From the NCBI GenBank assembly GCA_016716185.1, contig JADJWV010000002.1, positions 1,464,501 to 1,528,500 on the forward strand: DNA of 64,000 nt. Reading direction: 5' to 3'. This DNA comes from Saprospiraceae bacterium (GTDB taxonomy: Bacteria > Bacteroidota > Bacteroidia > Chitinophagales > Saprospiraceae). Under the pieces are notes generated by a model, which did no database searches, had not been told where the DNA came from, and saw only the letters and a list, made by a program, of their open reading frames with translations. The position numbers were made by a program, and so were the translations under genes. Of the stretch, positions 44,801-54,800 are shown piece after piece; within the stretch, counting starts at the first letter, position 1; every line of letters starts with the position of its first letter.

Positions 44801-47800
44801 AGGTCACATCGGGTTCACAGGTGGAGCTCACCGTCCAGGTAACTGTTTTAGATCCGCCGCAGGCAGATGGTGCGGAACCTCCGTTATGGCTAATAGATCC
44901 GTTACAACCTCCCGAGAATGAAGTGGTATTCAACCATGCGGAGTATGCGGCATCTATGGCAGTTTGTGTCTGACATGCAGCTTGCGTATTATTTACCGCA
45001 CAGGCAAGAGCAACATCTTCAGTTGCTGTTACCGAGAATACAGCAGTACAGGTTACAGGTCCTTCACAACTTGAAGTGACGGTCCAGCTTACTGTTTTCG
45101 AGCCACCACAATATGGCGGAGCAGATCCTCCATTGTTTGAAATAGTAGCATTACAACCACCCGATGAAGTCGCAGCATTCAACCATGCAGCATAAGCGGC
45201 GTCGACTTGTGCTTGTGACTGGCAGGAAGCAATAGTTGTATCTGCCGGGCAGTTGAGGACGACAGGAAGAGCTGCCGTTACGGTAAAGGAAGCGGAACAA
45301 GTGACGGGCCCTTCACAAGAAGAAGTAACGGTCCAGGTCACGGTAGTAGAACCACCGCAGGCAGGAGGCGCACCCGTACCATTATTGGAAACAGCAGCAT
45401 TGCAACCACCGGAAGAAGTAGCAGCATTTAACCATGCAGAATAAGCTGCATCGATAGCCGCTTGTGTCTGACAGGAAGCCTGAGTATTGTTGGCCGGACA
45501 ATTGAGCACGACAGCCGGAGCAGCAGTGACGGTAAAGGAAGCGGAACAAGTGACGGGTCCGGCACAAGAAGAGGTGACGGTCCAGGTCACAGTCGTGGAA
45601 CCTCCGCAAGCAGCAGGAGCAGGTCCTGCATTATTGGAGATCGCTGCATTGCAACCGCCGGAGAAACTAACGGTCGTAAGCCATGTGGCATAGGCCGCAT
45701 CAATAGCCGCCTGATTCTGACAGGCCGCTTGTGTGTTGTTAACCGGACAAGTGAGGACCACCGCCGGAGCTGCAGTCACGGTAAATGAAGCGGAGCAGGT
45801 GACCGGAGCAGCACAAGAAGAAGTAACAGTCCAGATTACAGTCGTAGAACCCCCGCAAGCCGGAGGAGCGCCGCTGGCGTTGTTACTGATGTCGGCATTG
45901 CAACCGCCGGAGAAACTAACGGTAGTTAGCCATGTATTGTAAGCAGCATCAATGGAAGCCTGCGATTGACAAGCTGCCTGAGTGCTGTTCGTGGGACAAT
46001 TGAGCACGACAGCCGGAGCTGCAGGTACGGTAAAGGAAGCAGAGCAGGTCACGGGTCCTTCACAGGTCGAAGTGACGGTCCAGGTCACGGTGACAGAACC
46101 ACCACAAGCCGGAGGAGCACCCGCACTGTTGTTGGAGATCGCGGCATTGCAACCGCCGGAGAAACTAACAGTTGTAAGCCAGTTGGTAAAGGCAGCATCC
46201 ACAGAGGCCTGCGATTGACAAGCTGTATGGGTCTGATTGACCGGACAGGTGAGGTTGACAGCCGGAGCTGCATTTACCGAGAACACAGCCGAACAGCTCA
46301 CGGGCCCTTCACAGGAAGAAGTGACGGTCCAGGTTACTGTTTTCGAGCCACCACAAGCAGAAGGTGCCGCACCTCCGTTGTTGGAGATGGCAGCATTACA
46401 ACCACCGGAGAAGGTGGCAGCATTCAACCATGCGGTATAAGCCGCGTCGATAGTCGACTGAGTTTGGCAAGCTACCTGGGTATTGTTGGCCGGACAGGTC
46501 AAAGAAACCGCCGGAGGTGTAGTAACGGTAAAGGAAGCCGAACAAGTCACCGGACCTTCACAGGAAGAAGTAACCGTCCAGGTAACTGTTTTAGATCCGC
46601 CGCAGGCAGGAGGAGCAGAACCGCCATTATTGGAAACAGCAGCATTGCAACCACCGGAAGAAGTAGCCGTGTTTAACCAGGCTGTGTATGCTGCATCGAT
46701 TGCGGCCTGAGACTGACAAGATCCCTGCGTATTGTTGGCCGGACAGGTCAGAGAAACAGCGGGAGCCGCAGTAACGGTGAACGAAGCAGAACAGGTCACA
46801 GGTCCTTCACAGGAAGAAGTCACAGTCCAGATCACAGTCGTGGAACCCCCGCAAGCGGGAGGTGCACCGGAACCATTATTGGTAATCGTTGCATTGCAAC
46901 CACCGGAAGAAGTTGTGCTGTTGAGCCAGGTGTTGTAAGCAGCATCAATAGCGGCCTGAGTCTGACAAGCTGCCTGGGTATTGTTGGCCGGGCAGTTGAG
47001 GACGACAGGAGGAGCTGCCGTTACGGTAAAGGAAGCGGAACAGGTAACGGGCCCTTCACAAGAAGAAGTAACGGTCCAGGTCACGGTAGTAGAACCACCG
47101 CAAGCAGGAGGCGCACCCGTACCATTATTGGAAACAGCGGCATTGCAACCACCGGAAGAAGTAGCAGCATTTAACCATGCGGAATAAGCTGCATCGATAG
47201 CCGCTTGTGTCTGACAGGAAGCCTGAGTATTGTTGGCCGGACAATTGAGCACGACAGCCGGAGCAGCAGTGACGGTAAAGGAAGCGGAACAAGTGACGGG
47301 TCCGGCACAAGAAGAGGTGACGGTCCAGGTCACAGTCGTGGAACCTCCGCAAGCAGCAGGAGCAGGTCCTGCATTATTGGAGATCGCTGCATTGCAACCG
47401 CCGGAGAAACTAACGGTCGTAAGCCATGTGGCATAGGCCGCATCAATAGCCGCCTGATTCTGACAGGCCGCTTGTGTGTTGTTAACCGGACAAGTGAGGA
47501 CCACCGCCGGAGCTGCAGTCACGGTAAATGAAGCGGAGCAGGTGACCGGAGCAGCACAAGAAGAAGTAACGGTCCAGATCACAGTCGTAGAACCCCCGCA
47601 AGCCGGAGGAGCGCCGCTGGCGTTGTTACTGATGTCGGCATTGCAACCGCCGGAGAAACTAACGGTAGTTAGCCATGTATTGTAAGCAGCATCAATGGAA
47701 GCCTGCGATTGACAAGCTGCCTGAGTGCTGTTCGTGGGACAATTGAGCACGACAGCCGGAGCTGCAGGTACGGTAAAGGAAGCAGAGCAGGTCACGGGTC

Positions 47801-48647
47801 CTTCACAGGTCGAAGTGACGGTCCAGGTCACGGTGACAGAACCACCACAAGCCGGAGGAGCACCCGCACTGTTGTTGGAGATCGCGGCATTGCAACCGCC
47901 GGAGAAACTAACAGTTGTAAGCCAGTTGGTAAAGGCAGCATCCACAGAGGCCTGCGATTGACAAGCTGTATGGGTCTGATTGACCGGACAGGTGAGGTTG
48001 ACAGCCGGCGCTGCATTTACCGAGAATACAGCCGAACAGCTCACGGGCCCTTCACAGGAAGAAGTGACGGTCCAGGTTACTGTTTTCGAGCCACCACAAG
48101 CAGAAGGTGCCGCACCTCCGTTGTTGGAGATGGCAGCATTACAACCACCGGAGAAGGTGGCAGCATTCAACCATGCGGTATAAGCCGCGTCGATAGCCAA
48201 CTGAGTTTGGCAAGCTACCTGGGTATTGTTGGCCGGACAGGTCAAAGAAACCGCCGGAGGTGTAGTAACGGTAAAGGAAGCCGAACAAGTCACCGGACCT
48301 TCACAGGAAGAAGTAACCGTCCAGGTAACTGTTTTAGATCCGCCGCAGGCAGGAGGAGCAGAACCGCCATTATTGGAAACAGCAGCATTGCAACCACCGG
48401 AAGAAGTAGCCGTGTTTAACCAGGCTGTGTATGCTGCATCGATTGCGGCCTGAGACTGACAAGATCCCTGCGTATTGTTGGCCGGACAGGTCAGAGAAAC
48501 AGCGGGAGCCGCAGTAACGGTGAACGAAGCAGAACAGGTCACAGGTCCTTCACAGGAAGAAGTCACAGTCCAGATCACAGTCGTGGAACCCCCCGCAAGC
48601 GGGAGGTGCACCGGAACCATTATTGGTAATCGTTGCATTGCAACCAC
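41862..48647 (-). CDS. Giant Cys-rich repeat surface protein, C-terminal part with HYR, jelly-roll, TSP3-like and T9SS sorting domains
   Basis: 2261 codons, but the ATG at 48647 is not a real start: it lies in a stretch shifted by an extra C, and the true gene continues upstream. Residues 21 to 1460 are 83-residue units with six cysteines. Then come a HYR-type domain (ITCPPADTIHCDESQLP), a jelly-roll-like segment (about 1560-1727, VNYDFNSGYSY to HIDNFQVRADNG), and three HYR-like domains (TWTVTDFCGN, TWTATDDCGN, VTVTDVNGN). A calcium-type motif DADCDGVINVCDVCPNGDD (about 2069) follows. The C-terminus (NPNHGIFELIFN, then GEEVWK, then APGVYRVVV) is a T9SS type A sorting domain, so the protein is exported through T9SS. 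Terminated at 41,806-41,846. Function is likely adhesion, by inference. Confidence 0.85.
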   Translation of the reverse strand: MVAMQRLPIMVPVHLPLAGGSTTVIWTVTSSCEGPVTCSASFTVTAAPAVSLTCPANNTQGSCQSQAAIDAAYTAWLNTATSSGGCNAAVSNNGGSAPPACGGSKTVTWTVTSSCEGPVTCSASFTVTTPPAVSLTCPANNTQVACQTQLAIDAAYTAWLNAATFSGGCNAAISNNGGAAPSACGGSKTVTWTVTSSCEGPVSCSAVFSVNAAPAVNLTCPVNQTHTACQSQASVDAAFTNWLTTVSFSGGCNAAISNNSAGAPPACGGSVTVTWTVTSTCEGPVTCSASFTVPAAPAVVLNCPTNSTQAACQSQASIDAAYNTWLTTVSFSGGCNADISNNASGAPPACGGSTTVIWTVTSSCAAPVTCSASFTVTAAPAVVLTCPVNNTQAACQNQAAIDAAYATWLTTVSFSGGCNAAISNNAGPAPAACGGSTTVTWTVTSSCAGPVTCSASFTVTAAPAVVLNCPANNTQASCQTQAAIDAAYSAWLNAATSSGGCNAAVSNNGTGAPPACGGSTTVTWTVTSSCEGPVTCSASFTVTAAPPVVLNCPANNTQAACQTQAAIDAAYNTWLNSTTSSGGCNATITNNGSGAPPACGGSTTVIWTVTSSCEGPVTCSASFTVTAAPAVSLTCPANNTQGSCQSQAAIDAAYTAWLNTATSSGGCNAAVSNNGGSAPPACGGSKTVTWTVTSSCEGPVTCSASFTVTTPPAVSLTCPANNTQVACQTQSTIDAAYTAWLNAATFSGGCNAAISNNGGAAPSACGGSKTVTWTVTSSCEGPVSCSAVFSVNAAPAVNLTCPVNQTHTACQSQASVDAAFTNWLTTVSFSGGCNAAISNNSAGAPPACGGSVTVTWTVTSTCEGPVTCSASFTVPAAPAVVLNCPTNSTQAACQSQASIDAAYNTWLTTVSFSGGCNADISNNASGAPPACGGSTTVIWTVTSSCAAPVTCSASFTVTAAPAVVLTCPVNNTQAACQNQAAIDAAYATWLTTVSFSGGCNAAISNNAGPAPAACGGSTTVTWTVTSSCAGPVTCSASFTVTAAPAVVLNCPANNTQASCQTQAAIDAAYSAWLNAATSSGGCNAAVSNNGTGAPPACGGSTTVTWTVTSSCEGPVTCSASFTVTAALPVVLNCPADTTIASCQSQAQVDAAYAAWLNAATSSGGCNATISNNGGSAPPYCGGSKTVSWTVTSSCEGPVTCTAVFSVTATEDVALACAVNNTQAACQTQTAIDAAYSAWLNTTSFSGGCNGSISHNGGSAPSACGGSKTVTWTVSSTCEPDVTCSAVFTVTAPSAVNLTCAVNQTLSNCPDQATVDSTFSAWLNTASFTGGCNAVLSHNGGTAPLACGGVKTVTWTVTSTCEPPVTCSAVFTVTTPNPVNLKCPSPSGTSAYCLSQVQVDNFFLDWLDDAGATGGCNVEVTNNNTGAPSKCGGTKTVTFTVTSSCDVTKTCSSTFTVSTQPPPSITCPPADTIHCDESQLPTNTGFAVGSDYCGNAVALTYDDQIIPGNCPGNYVINRTWTATDSCNNIDFCSQNITVVDTVEPGFNVPPNQTVYTQPTPSGNKVLVNYDFNSGYSYASLQPKLYSGIYSKIDTSSNPFLTVNGVVTGANAFDLNSIAGKGLSVNNSMVPGHWRFNLSGHNLPAFSDFEVYVQAYRKGNGSANDLLMEYSTNGINWTQFSTTTLVQGQWIECLGNITGANNPANLYIRVYYTGGNNQQTKELHIDNFQVRADNGDIPCNFIYTPDVTGYPTDVEHPCDPNPAVSYVDSLVFGECAGTQVFRTWTVTDFCGNSSTGNSPQVISVIDSSGPVIICPSNDTIVRKADTMTCHFIVPDISLDATAMDECTDSSSIINSWNNSHTLLGQEFNVGYHTITWTATDDCGNTSTCKYVLNVYETEPPVAKCKDFNIYLDSLGLYNLKIDSINNGSTDNCGIKSMKLSRYLFGCDDLPKRTVILTVTDSTGLSDTCTANLNIIDTIKPVIVCKTYNITLPPGGGSKYIHPDSVLLIKKDNCGIKTKVTNPDSITCKSPKNTTVTVTVTDVNGNTSTCLATVTIANYVDADCDGVINVCDVCPNGDDSVDNNGDGLPDCKYPPPFKQIKASWKCGTNPNRVYIAEIGGNGVCTTRCVRYADFVNNQGPNQFLGPCVSCPELLTGGNNGDIPGDKEGDLLIQEPDVLSNREGFRIIPNPNHGIFELIFNQTIKEGSVKIYNLLGEEVWKMQIDSETDIVQIQSHSFRQKAPGVYRVVVNNGAAKSVQSLIILQ

Positions 48648-48853
48648 CTAAGAAGTTGTGCTGTTGAGCCAGGTGTGGTAAGCAGCATCAATAGCGGCCT
48701 GAGTCTGACAAGCTGCCTGGGTATTGTTGGCCGGGCAGTTGAGGACGACAGGAGGAGCTGCCGTTACGGTAAAGGAAGCGGAACAGGTAACGGGCCCTTC
48801 ACAAGAAGAAGTAACGGTCCAGGTCACGGTAGTAGAACCACCGCAAGCAGGAG
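45247..48853 (-). repeat. Near-identical tandem duplication of one 1743-bp block
   Basis: Positions 45,247-46,989 and 46,990-48,732 align at a shift of 1743 bp with only scattered substitutions (for example LAID against STID in the second unit). A third partial copy of about 120 bp ends at 48,853. This is seven units, so it keeps both reading frame and higher-order phase. Confidence 0.85.
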
Positions 48854-51800
48854 GCGGAGATTGGTATTGGAAATAGCGGCATTACAACCACCGCTGAGAA
48901 GTAGCGGCAGCCAACCAGGCGGCAAAGCTGCATTGTCGATAGCCGTTTGAGTCTGGCAGGAAGGGCCTGGTCCGGTTTGGCGGACAGGTCAACGCGACAG
49001 CCGGAGCAGCAGTGACGGTAAAGGAAGCGGAACAAGTGACATCCATCTGACACGAAGAAGTAACGGTCCACGTCACGGTGACAGAACCACCGCAAGCGGG
49101 AGGCGCACCCGCGCTGTTATTGGAGATCGCGGCATTACAACCGCCGGAGAAACTAACAGTTGTGAGCCATGCATTGTAAGCATTGTCGACATCGGTTTGC
49201 GTCTGACAAGCTGCGACGTTTTGATTAACCGGACAGGTGAGGACCACCGCCGGAGCATCGGTCACGGTAAAGGAAGCGGAGCAGGTCACAGGTCCTTCGC
49301 AGGAAGAAGTAACGGTCCAGGTCACGGTTGTGGAACCGCCACAAGCATTCGGAGCGGGTCCTGCATTATTGGAAATAGCGGCATTGCAACCGCCGGAGAA
49401 ACTAACGGTAGTTAGCCATGCATTGTAAGCGTTATCGACATCGGTCTGCGTCTGACAGGCTGCAAAGGTTTGATTGACCGGACAGGTGAGGACCACTGCG
49501 GGCGCATTGGAGACTGTAAATACAGCCGAACAAGTCAGATTCGGAGCACAGGTCGAAGTAACGGTCCAGGTTACGGTAACAGAACCACCGCAAGCCAGAG
49601 GAGCCCCGCTGCTGTTATTGGTAATGGCCGCATTGCAACCGCCGGAGAAACTAACGGTAGTTAGCCAAGTAGCGTAAGCGGCATCAATGGCCGCCTGAGT
49701 TTGGCATGCAGGTTCGGTTTGATTAGCCGGGCAGGTTAATGTAATAGCCGGAGCATCGGTCACTGTAAATATAGCGGAACAGGTGACGGGCCCTTCACAG
49801 GTCGAAGTGACGGTCCAGGTTACCGTTTTAGATCCGCCGCAGGCAGGAGGAGCGGAACCGCCATCGTGAGAAATGGCAGGGAAACAACCACCGCTTGAAC
49901 TGGCAGAATTCAACCAAGCTGTGTAAGCTGCATCAATAGCGGCCTGAGTCTGACAAGCGGGCTCGGTTTGATTGGCCGGACAGCTTAAGCTGACAACAGG
50001 AGCAGCAGTGACCGTAAACACTGCAGAGCAGGTTGAATTGGGCTCGCAGGTCGAAGTGACGGTCCAGGTCACGGTTTTCGAACCACCACAGGCCGGAGGA
50101 GCAGAACCTCCATCATGAGAAATGGCAGGGAAACAACCACCGCTTGAACTGGCAGAATTCAACCACGCTGTGTAAGCAGCATCAATAGCAGCCTGAGTCT
50201 GACAAGCAGCTTCGGTCTGATTTGAAGGACAGGTAAGAGTAACAGGAGGTGCAGCCGTTACGGTAAAGGAAGCGGAACAGGTCACAGGTCCTTCGCAGGA
50301 AGAAGTAACGGTCCAGGTCACCGTAGTCGAACCACCACATGCAGGAGGAGCGCCGGTATTGGTATTAGAAATAGCGGCATCACAACCACCGCTGAAAGTA
50401 GCGGAAGCCAACCAGGTGGCAAATGCATTGTCAATAGCAGTTTGAGTCTGGCAGGCTGCCTGGGTATTATTCACTGCGCAATTAAGAGCAACAGCAGGAG
50501 CTGCAGTAACAGTATAGGAAGCGGAGCAGGTCACCGGACCTTCGCAAGAGCTGGTCACCGTAAAAGTAACTGTTGTCGATCCACCACAACGATTCGGAGG
50601 TCCTGAATTGTCGTTGGTAATGCTGGCATTACAACCTCCGGAAAGTGTATAAAGGGTCAGCCAGTTGGCAAAGTTGTTATCGATATTGGTTTGAGTCAAA
50701 CAGGAAGCTCTGGTCCGGTTTGGCGGACAGGTCAACGCGACAGCCGGAGCAGCGGTGACGGTAAAGGAAGCGGAACAAGTGACATCCATCTGACAAGAAG
50801 AAGTAACGGTCCACGTCACGGTGACAGAACCACCGCAAGCGGGAGGCGCACCTGCACTGTTATTGGAGATCGCGGCATTACAACCGCCGGAGAAACTAAC
50901 AGTTGTGAGCCATGCATTGTAAGCATTGTCGACATCGGTTTGCGTTTGACAAGCTGCGATGTTTTGATTAACCGGACAGGTGACGACCACCGCCGGAGCA
51001 TCGGTCACGGTAAAGGAAGCGGAGCAGGTCACAGGTCCTTCGCAGGAAGAAGTAACGGTCCAGGTCACGGTTGTGGAACCGCCACAAGCATTCGGAGCGG
51101 GTCCTGCATTATTGGAAATAGCGGCATTGCAACCGCCGGAGAAACTAACGGTAGTTAGCCATGCATTGTAAGCGTTGTCGACATCGGTCTGCGTCTGACA
51201 GGCTGCAAAGGTTTGATTGACCGGACAGGTGAGGACCACCGCCGGTGCATTGGTCACGGTGAATACAGCGGCACAGGTGACATCAGATTCACAGGTCGAA
51301 GTAACGGTCCAGGTTACGGTAACAGAACCACCGCAAGCCGGAGGAGCCCCGCTGCTGTTGTTGGAAATGGATGCGCTGCAACCGCCTGAGAAACTAACAG
51401 TTGTTAGCCAGGCATTGTAAGCATTATCGACATCGGTTTGGGTCTGACAAGCCGCAACCGTTTGGTTAACCGGACACGTAAGTACTACTGCAGGAGCATC
51501 GGTCACCGTAAATACAGCCGAGCAAGTCACATCCGGACCGCAGGTATTGGTGACGGTCCAGGTTACCGTTTTCGAACCTCCGCAAGCTGGTGGAGCGGAA
51601 CCGCCATTGTTGGAGATGTTTGCATTGCAACCACCCGTAAATGTAGCCGTTGCCAACCAGGCTGTATAAGCCGCGTCGATGGCCGATTGCGTCTGACAGG
51701 CAGGTTCAGTTTGATTGCTTGCACAATTGAGGACAATTGGAGGAGCGTCTAAAACAGTAAAGACTGCAGAGCAAGTGACAGGGCCTTCACAGGTAGACGT

Positions 51801-54800
51801 CACCGTCCAGCTTACCGTTTTTGAACCGCCGCAAGCCGGAGGAGCAGATCCTCCATCATTGGAGATCATCGCGTTACAACCTCCTGTAAAAGTTGCCGTA
51901 GCAAGCCAGTTGGAGTAAGCGGTATCTATGGCTGCCTGGGTCTGGCAGGCAGGTTCCGTATGATTTACAGCACAATTGAGAACCACTGCAGGTGCAGCCG
52001 TTACGGTAAACACAGCCGAACAGGTAACCGATCCCTCACAAGTTGAAGTGACGGTCCAGGTGACGGTTGTGGAACCACCGCAGGCATTTGGAGCTGCACC
52101 ACCATTGTTGGAAATCATGGAATTACAACCACCGGAGAAGGTAGCCGAATTTAACCAGGTGTTAAATGCAGCATCAATTGATGCTTGTGTTTGACAAGCA
52201 GACTCGGTTTGATTTGCAGCACAATTGAGCACCACTGCAGGTGCTGCAGTCACGGTAAATACAGCCGAGCAGGTGACAGGAACCTCACAAGTTGAAGTAA
52301 CGGTCCAGGTGACGGTTGTGGAACCACCGCAGGCATTTGGAGCTGCACCACCATTGTTGGAAATCATGGAATTACAACCACCGGAGAAGGTAGCCGAATT
52401 TAACCAGATGTTAAATGCAGCATCTACAGCCGTTTGTGTCTGGCAAGCGGGCTCCGTTTGATTTACAGCACAATTGAGAGCCACAGCCGGAGCCATCGTT
52501 ACGCTAAAGGAAGCGGAACAGGTGACATCCATCTGACACGAAGAAGTAACGGTCCAGGTCACGGTGACAGAACCACCGCAAGCGGGAGGCGCCCCTGCAC
52601 TGTTATTGGAGATGGCCGCATTGCAACCACCGGAGAAGCTAACAGTTGTTAGCCATGCATTGTAAGCATTGTCGACATCGGTCTGCGTCTGACAAGCTGC
52701 GACGTTTTGATTAACCGGACAGGTGAGGACCACCGCCGGAGCATCAGTCACGGTAAAGGAAGCGGAACAGGTCACAGGTCCTTCGCAGGAAGAAGTAACG
52801 GTCCAGGTCACGGTTGTGGAACCGCCACAAGCATTCGGAGCGGGTCCTGCATTATTGGAAATAGCGGCATTGCAACCGCCGGAGAAACTAACAGTTGTTA
52901 ACCATGCATTGTAAGCATTGTCGACATCGGTCTGCGTCTGGCAGGCTGCAACCGTTTGATTGGTTGGACAATTTAAGACGACCGCCGGAGCATTGGTCAC
53001 AGTAAACGAAGCAGAACAAGTCACCGGTCCTTCACAGGTCGAAGTGACGGTCCACGTTACGGTGACAGATCCACCACAAGCGGGAGGCGCACCCGGACTG
53101 TTATTGGAGATAGCCGCATTACAACCGCCGGAGAAACTAACGGTTGTTAGCCAAGTGGCATAAGCGGCATCAATAGCCGCCTGAGTTTGACAGGCCGGTT
53201 CCGTTTGATTTGAAGGACAGTTGAGGACGACTGCCGGAGCATCAGTCACGGTAAATACTGCGGAACAACTTACGTTCAGACCACAGGAAGAAGTCACGGT
53301 CCATGTCACTGTTTTAGAGCCACCACAGGCTGGAGGTGCAGAGCCACCGTCATTGGAAATGGCGGCATTACAGCCACCTGTGAAAGTAGCTGTTGCAAGC
53401 CAGGCAGTATAAGCAGCATCAATAGCTGTTTGAGTCTGGCATGCAGGTTCAGTTTGGTTGACCGCGCAATTAAGTACGATAGGCGGAGCATCCAAAACGG
53501 TAAAGACTGCGGAACAAGTCACCGGACTTTCACAAGAAGAAGTTACAGTCCACGTTACCGTAGTTGATCCACCACAGGCATTAGGAGCGGCACCACCAGA
53601 ATTGGAAAGAGTCGCATTGCAACCACCGGAGAAGGTAGCCGAATTTAACCAGGTATTAAATGCGGCATCGATGGCCGCTTGAGTCTGGCAAGCAGGCTCG
53701 GTTTGATTAGCGGGGCAGGTCAAGGCAACGGCAGGAGCATTGGTGACGGTAAAGACTGCGGAACAAGTGACGGGACTTTCGCAAGTTGAGGTGACCGTCC
53801 AGGTAACTGTTTTCGAACCACCGCATGCTGGAGGAGCAGATCCACCGTCATTAGAGATCATTGCACTGCAGCCTCCGGTAAAAGTTGCGGATGCAAGCCA
53901 TGTTGTATAAGCTGCATCAATTGCGCTCTGAGTCTGACAAGCGGCCTCAGTTTGATTGGCTGCACAATTAAGAACAACTGCAGGAGCATTGGTCACGGTA
54001 AACACAGCGGAACAGGTTACAGATCCTTCACACGTGGAAGTCACGGTCCAGGTTACTGTTTTTGAACCACCACAGGCAGGAGGAGCAGAGCCTCCGTCAT
54101 TAGAGATCGCAGCATTACAACCTCCCGAAAATGTAGCCGATGCAAGCCATGCGGTATAAGCAGCATCTATAGCTGCCTGGGTTTGACAGGCTGCTTCTGT
54201 TTGATTTGAAGGGCAATTTAAAACCACCGCCGGAGCATTGGTCACTGTGAAAGAAGCCGTACATGTGACCGGTACTTCACAGGAAGAGGTGACGGTCCAG
54301 ATTACGGTAACAGAACCCCCGCAAGCAAGAGGAGCCCCCGGGCTGTTATTGGAAATAGCCGCACTGCAACCGCCGGAGAAACTAACAGTTGTAAGCCAAG
54401 TAGCATAAGCCGCATCGATGGCCGCTTGTGTCTGGCAAGCAGGCTCGGTTTGATTTGCCGGGCAGGTAAGGACTACCGCCGGTGCCGATGTTACCGTAAA
54501 TGAAGCGGTGCAGGTGACCGGAACTTCACAAGAAGAAGTCACCGTCCAGGTCACGGTCGTGGAACCCCCGCAAGCCGGAGGAGCGCTGCCGGCGTTGTTG
54601 CTGATGGCCGCATTACAACCGCCGGAGAAACTAACGGTTGATAACCAGGCATTGTATGCATTGTCGACATCGGTCTGCGTCTGACAGGCTGCAAAGGTTT
54701 GATTGACCGGACAGGTAAGGACCACCGCCGGGGCATCAGTCACGGTGAATACGGCGGCACAGGTTACATCAGCCTCACAGGAAGAGGTAACGGTCCACGT

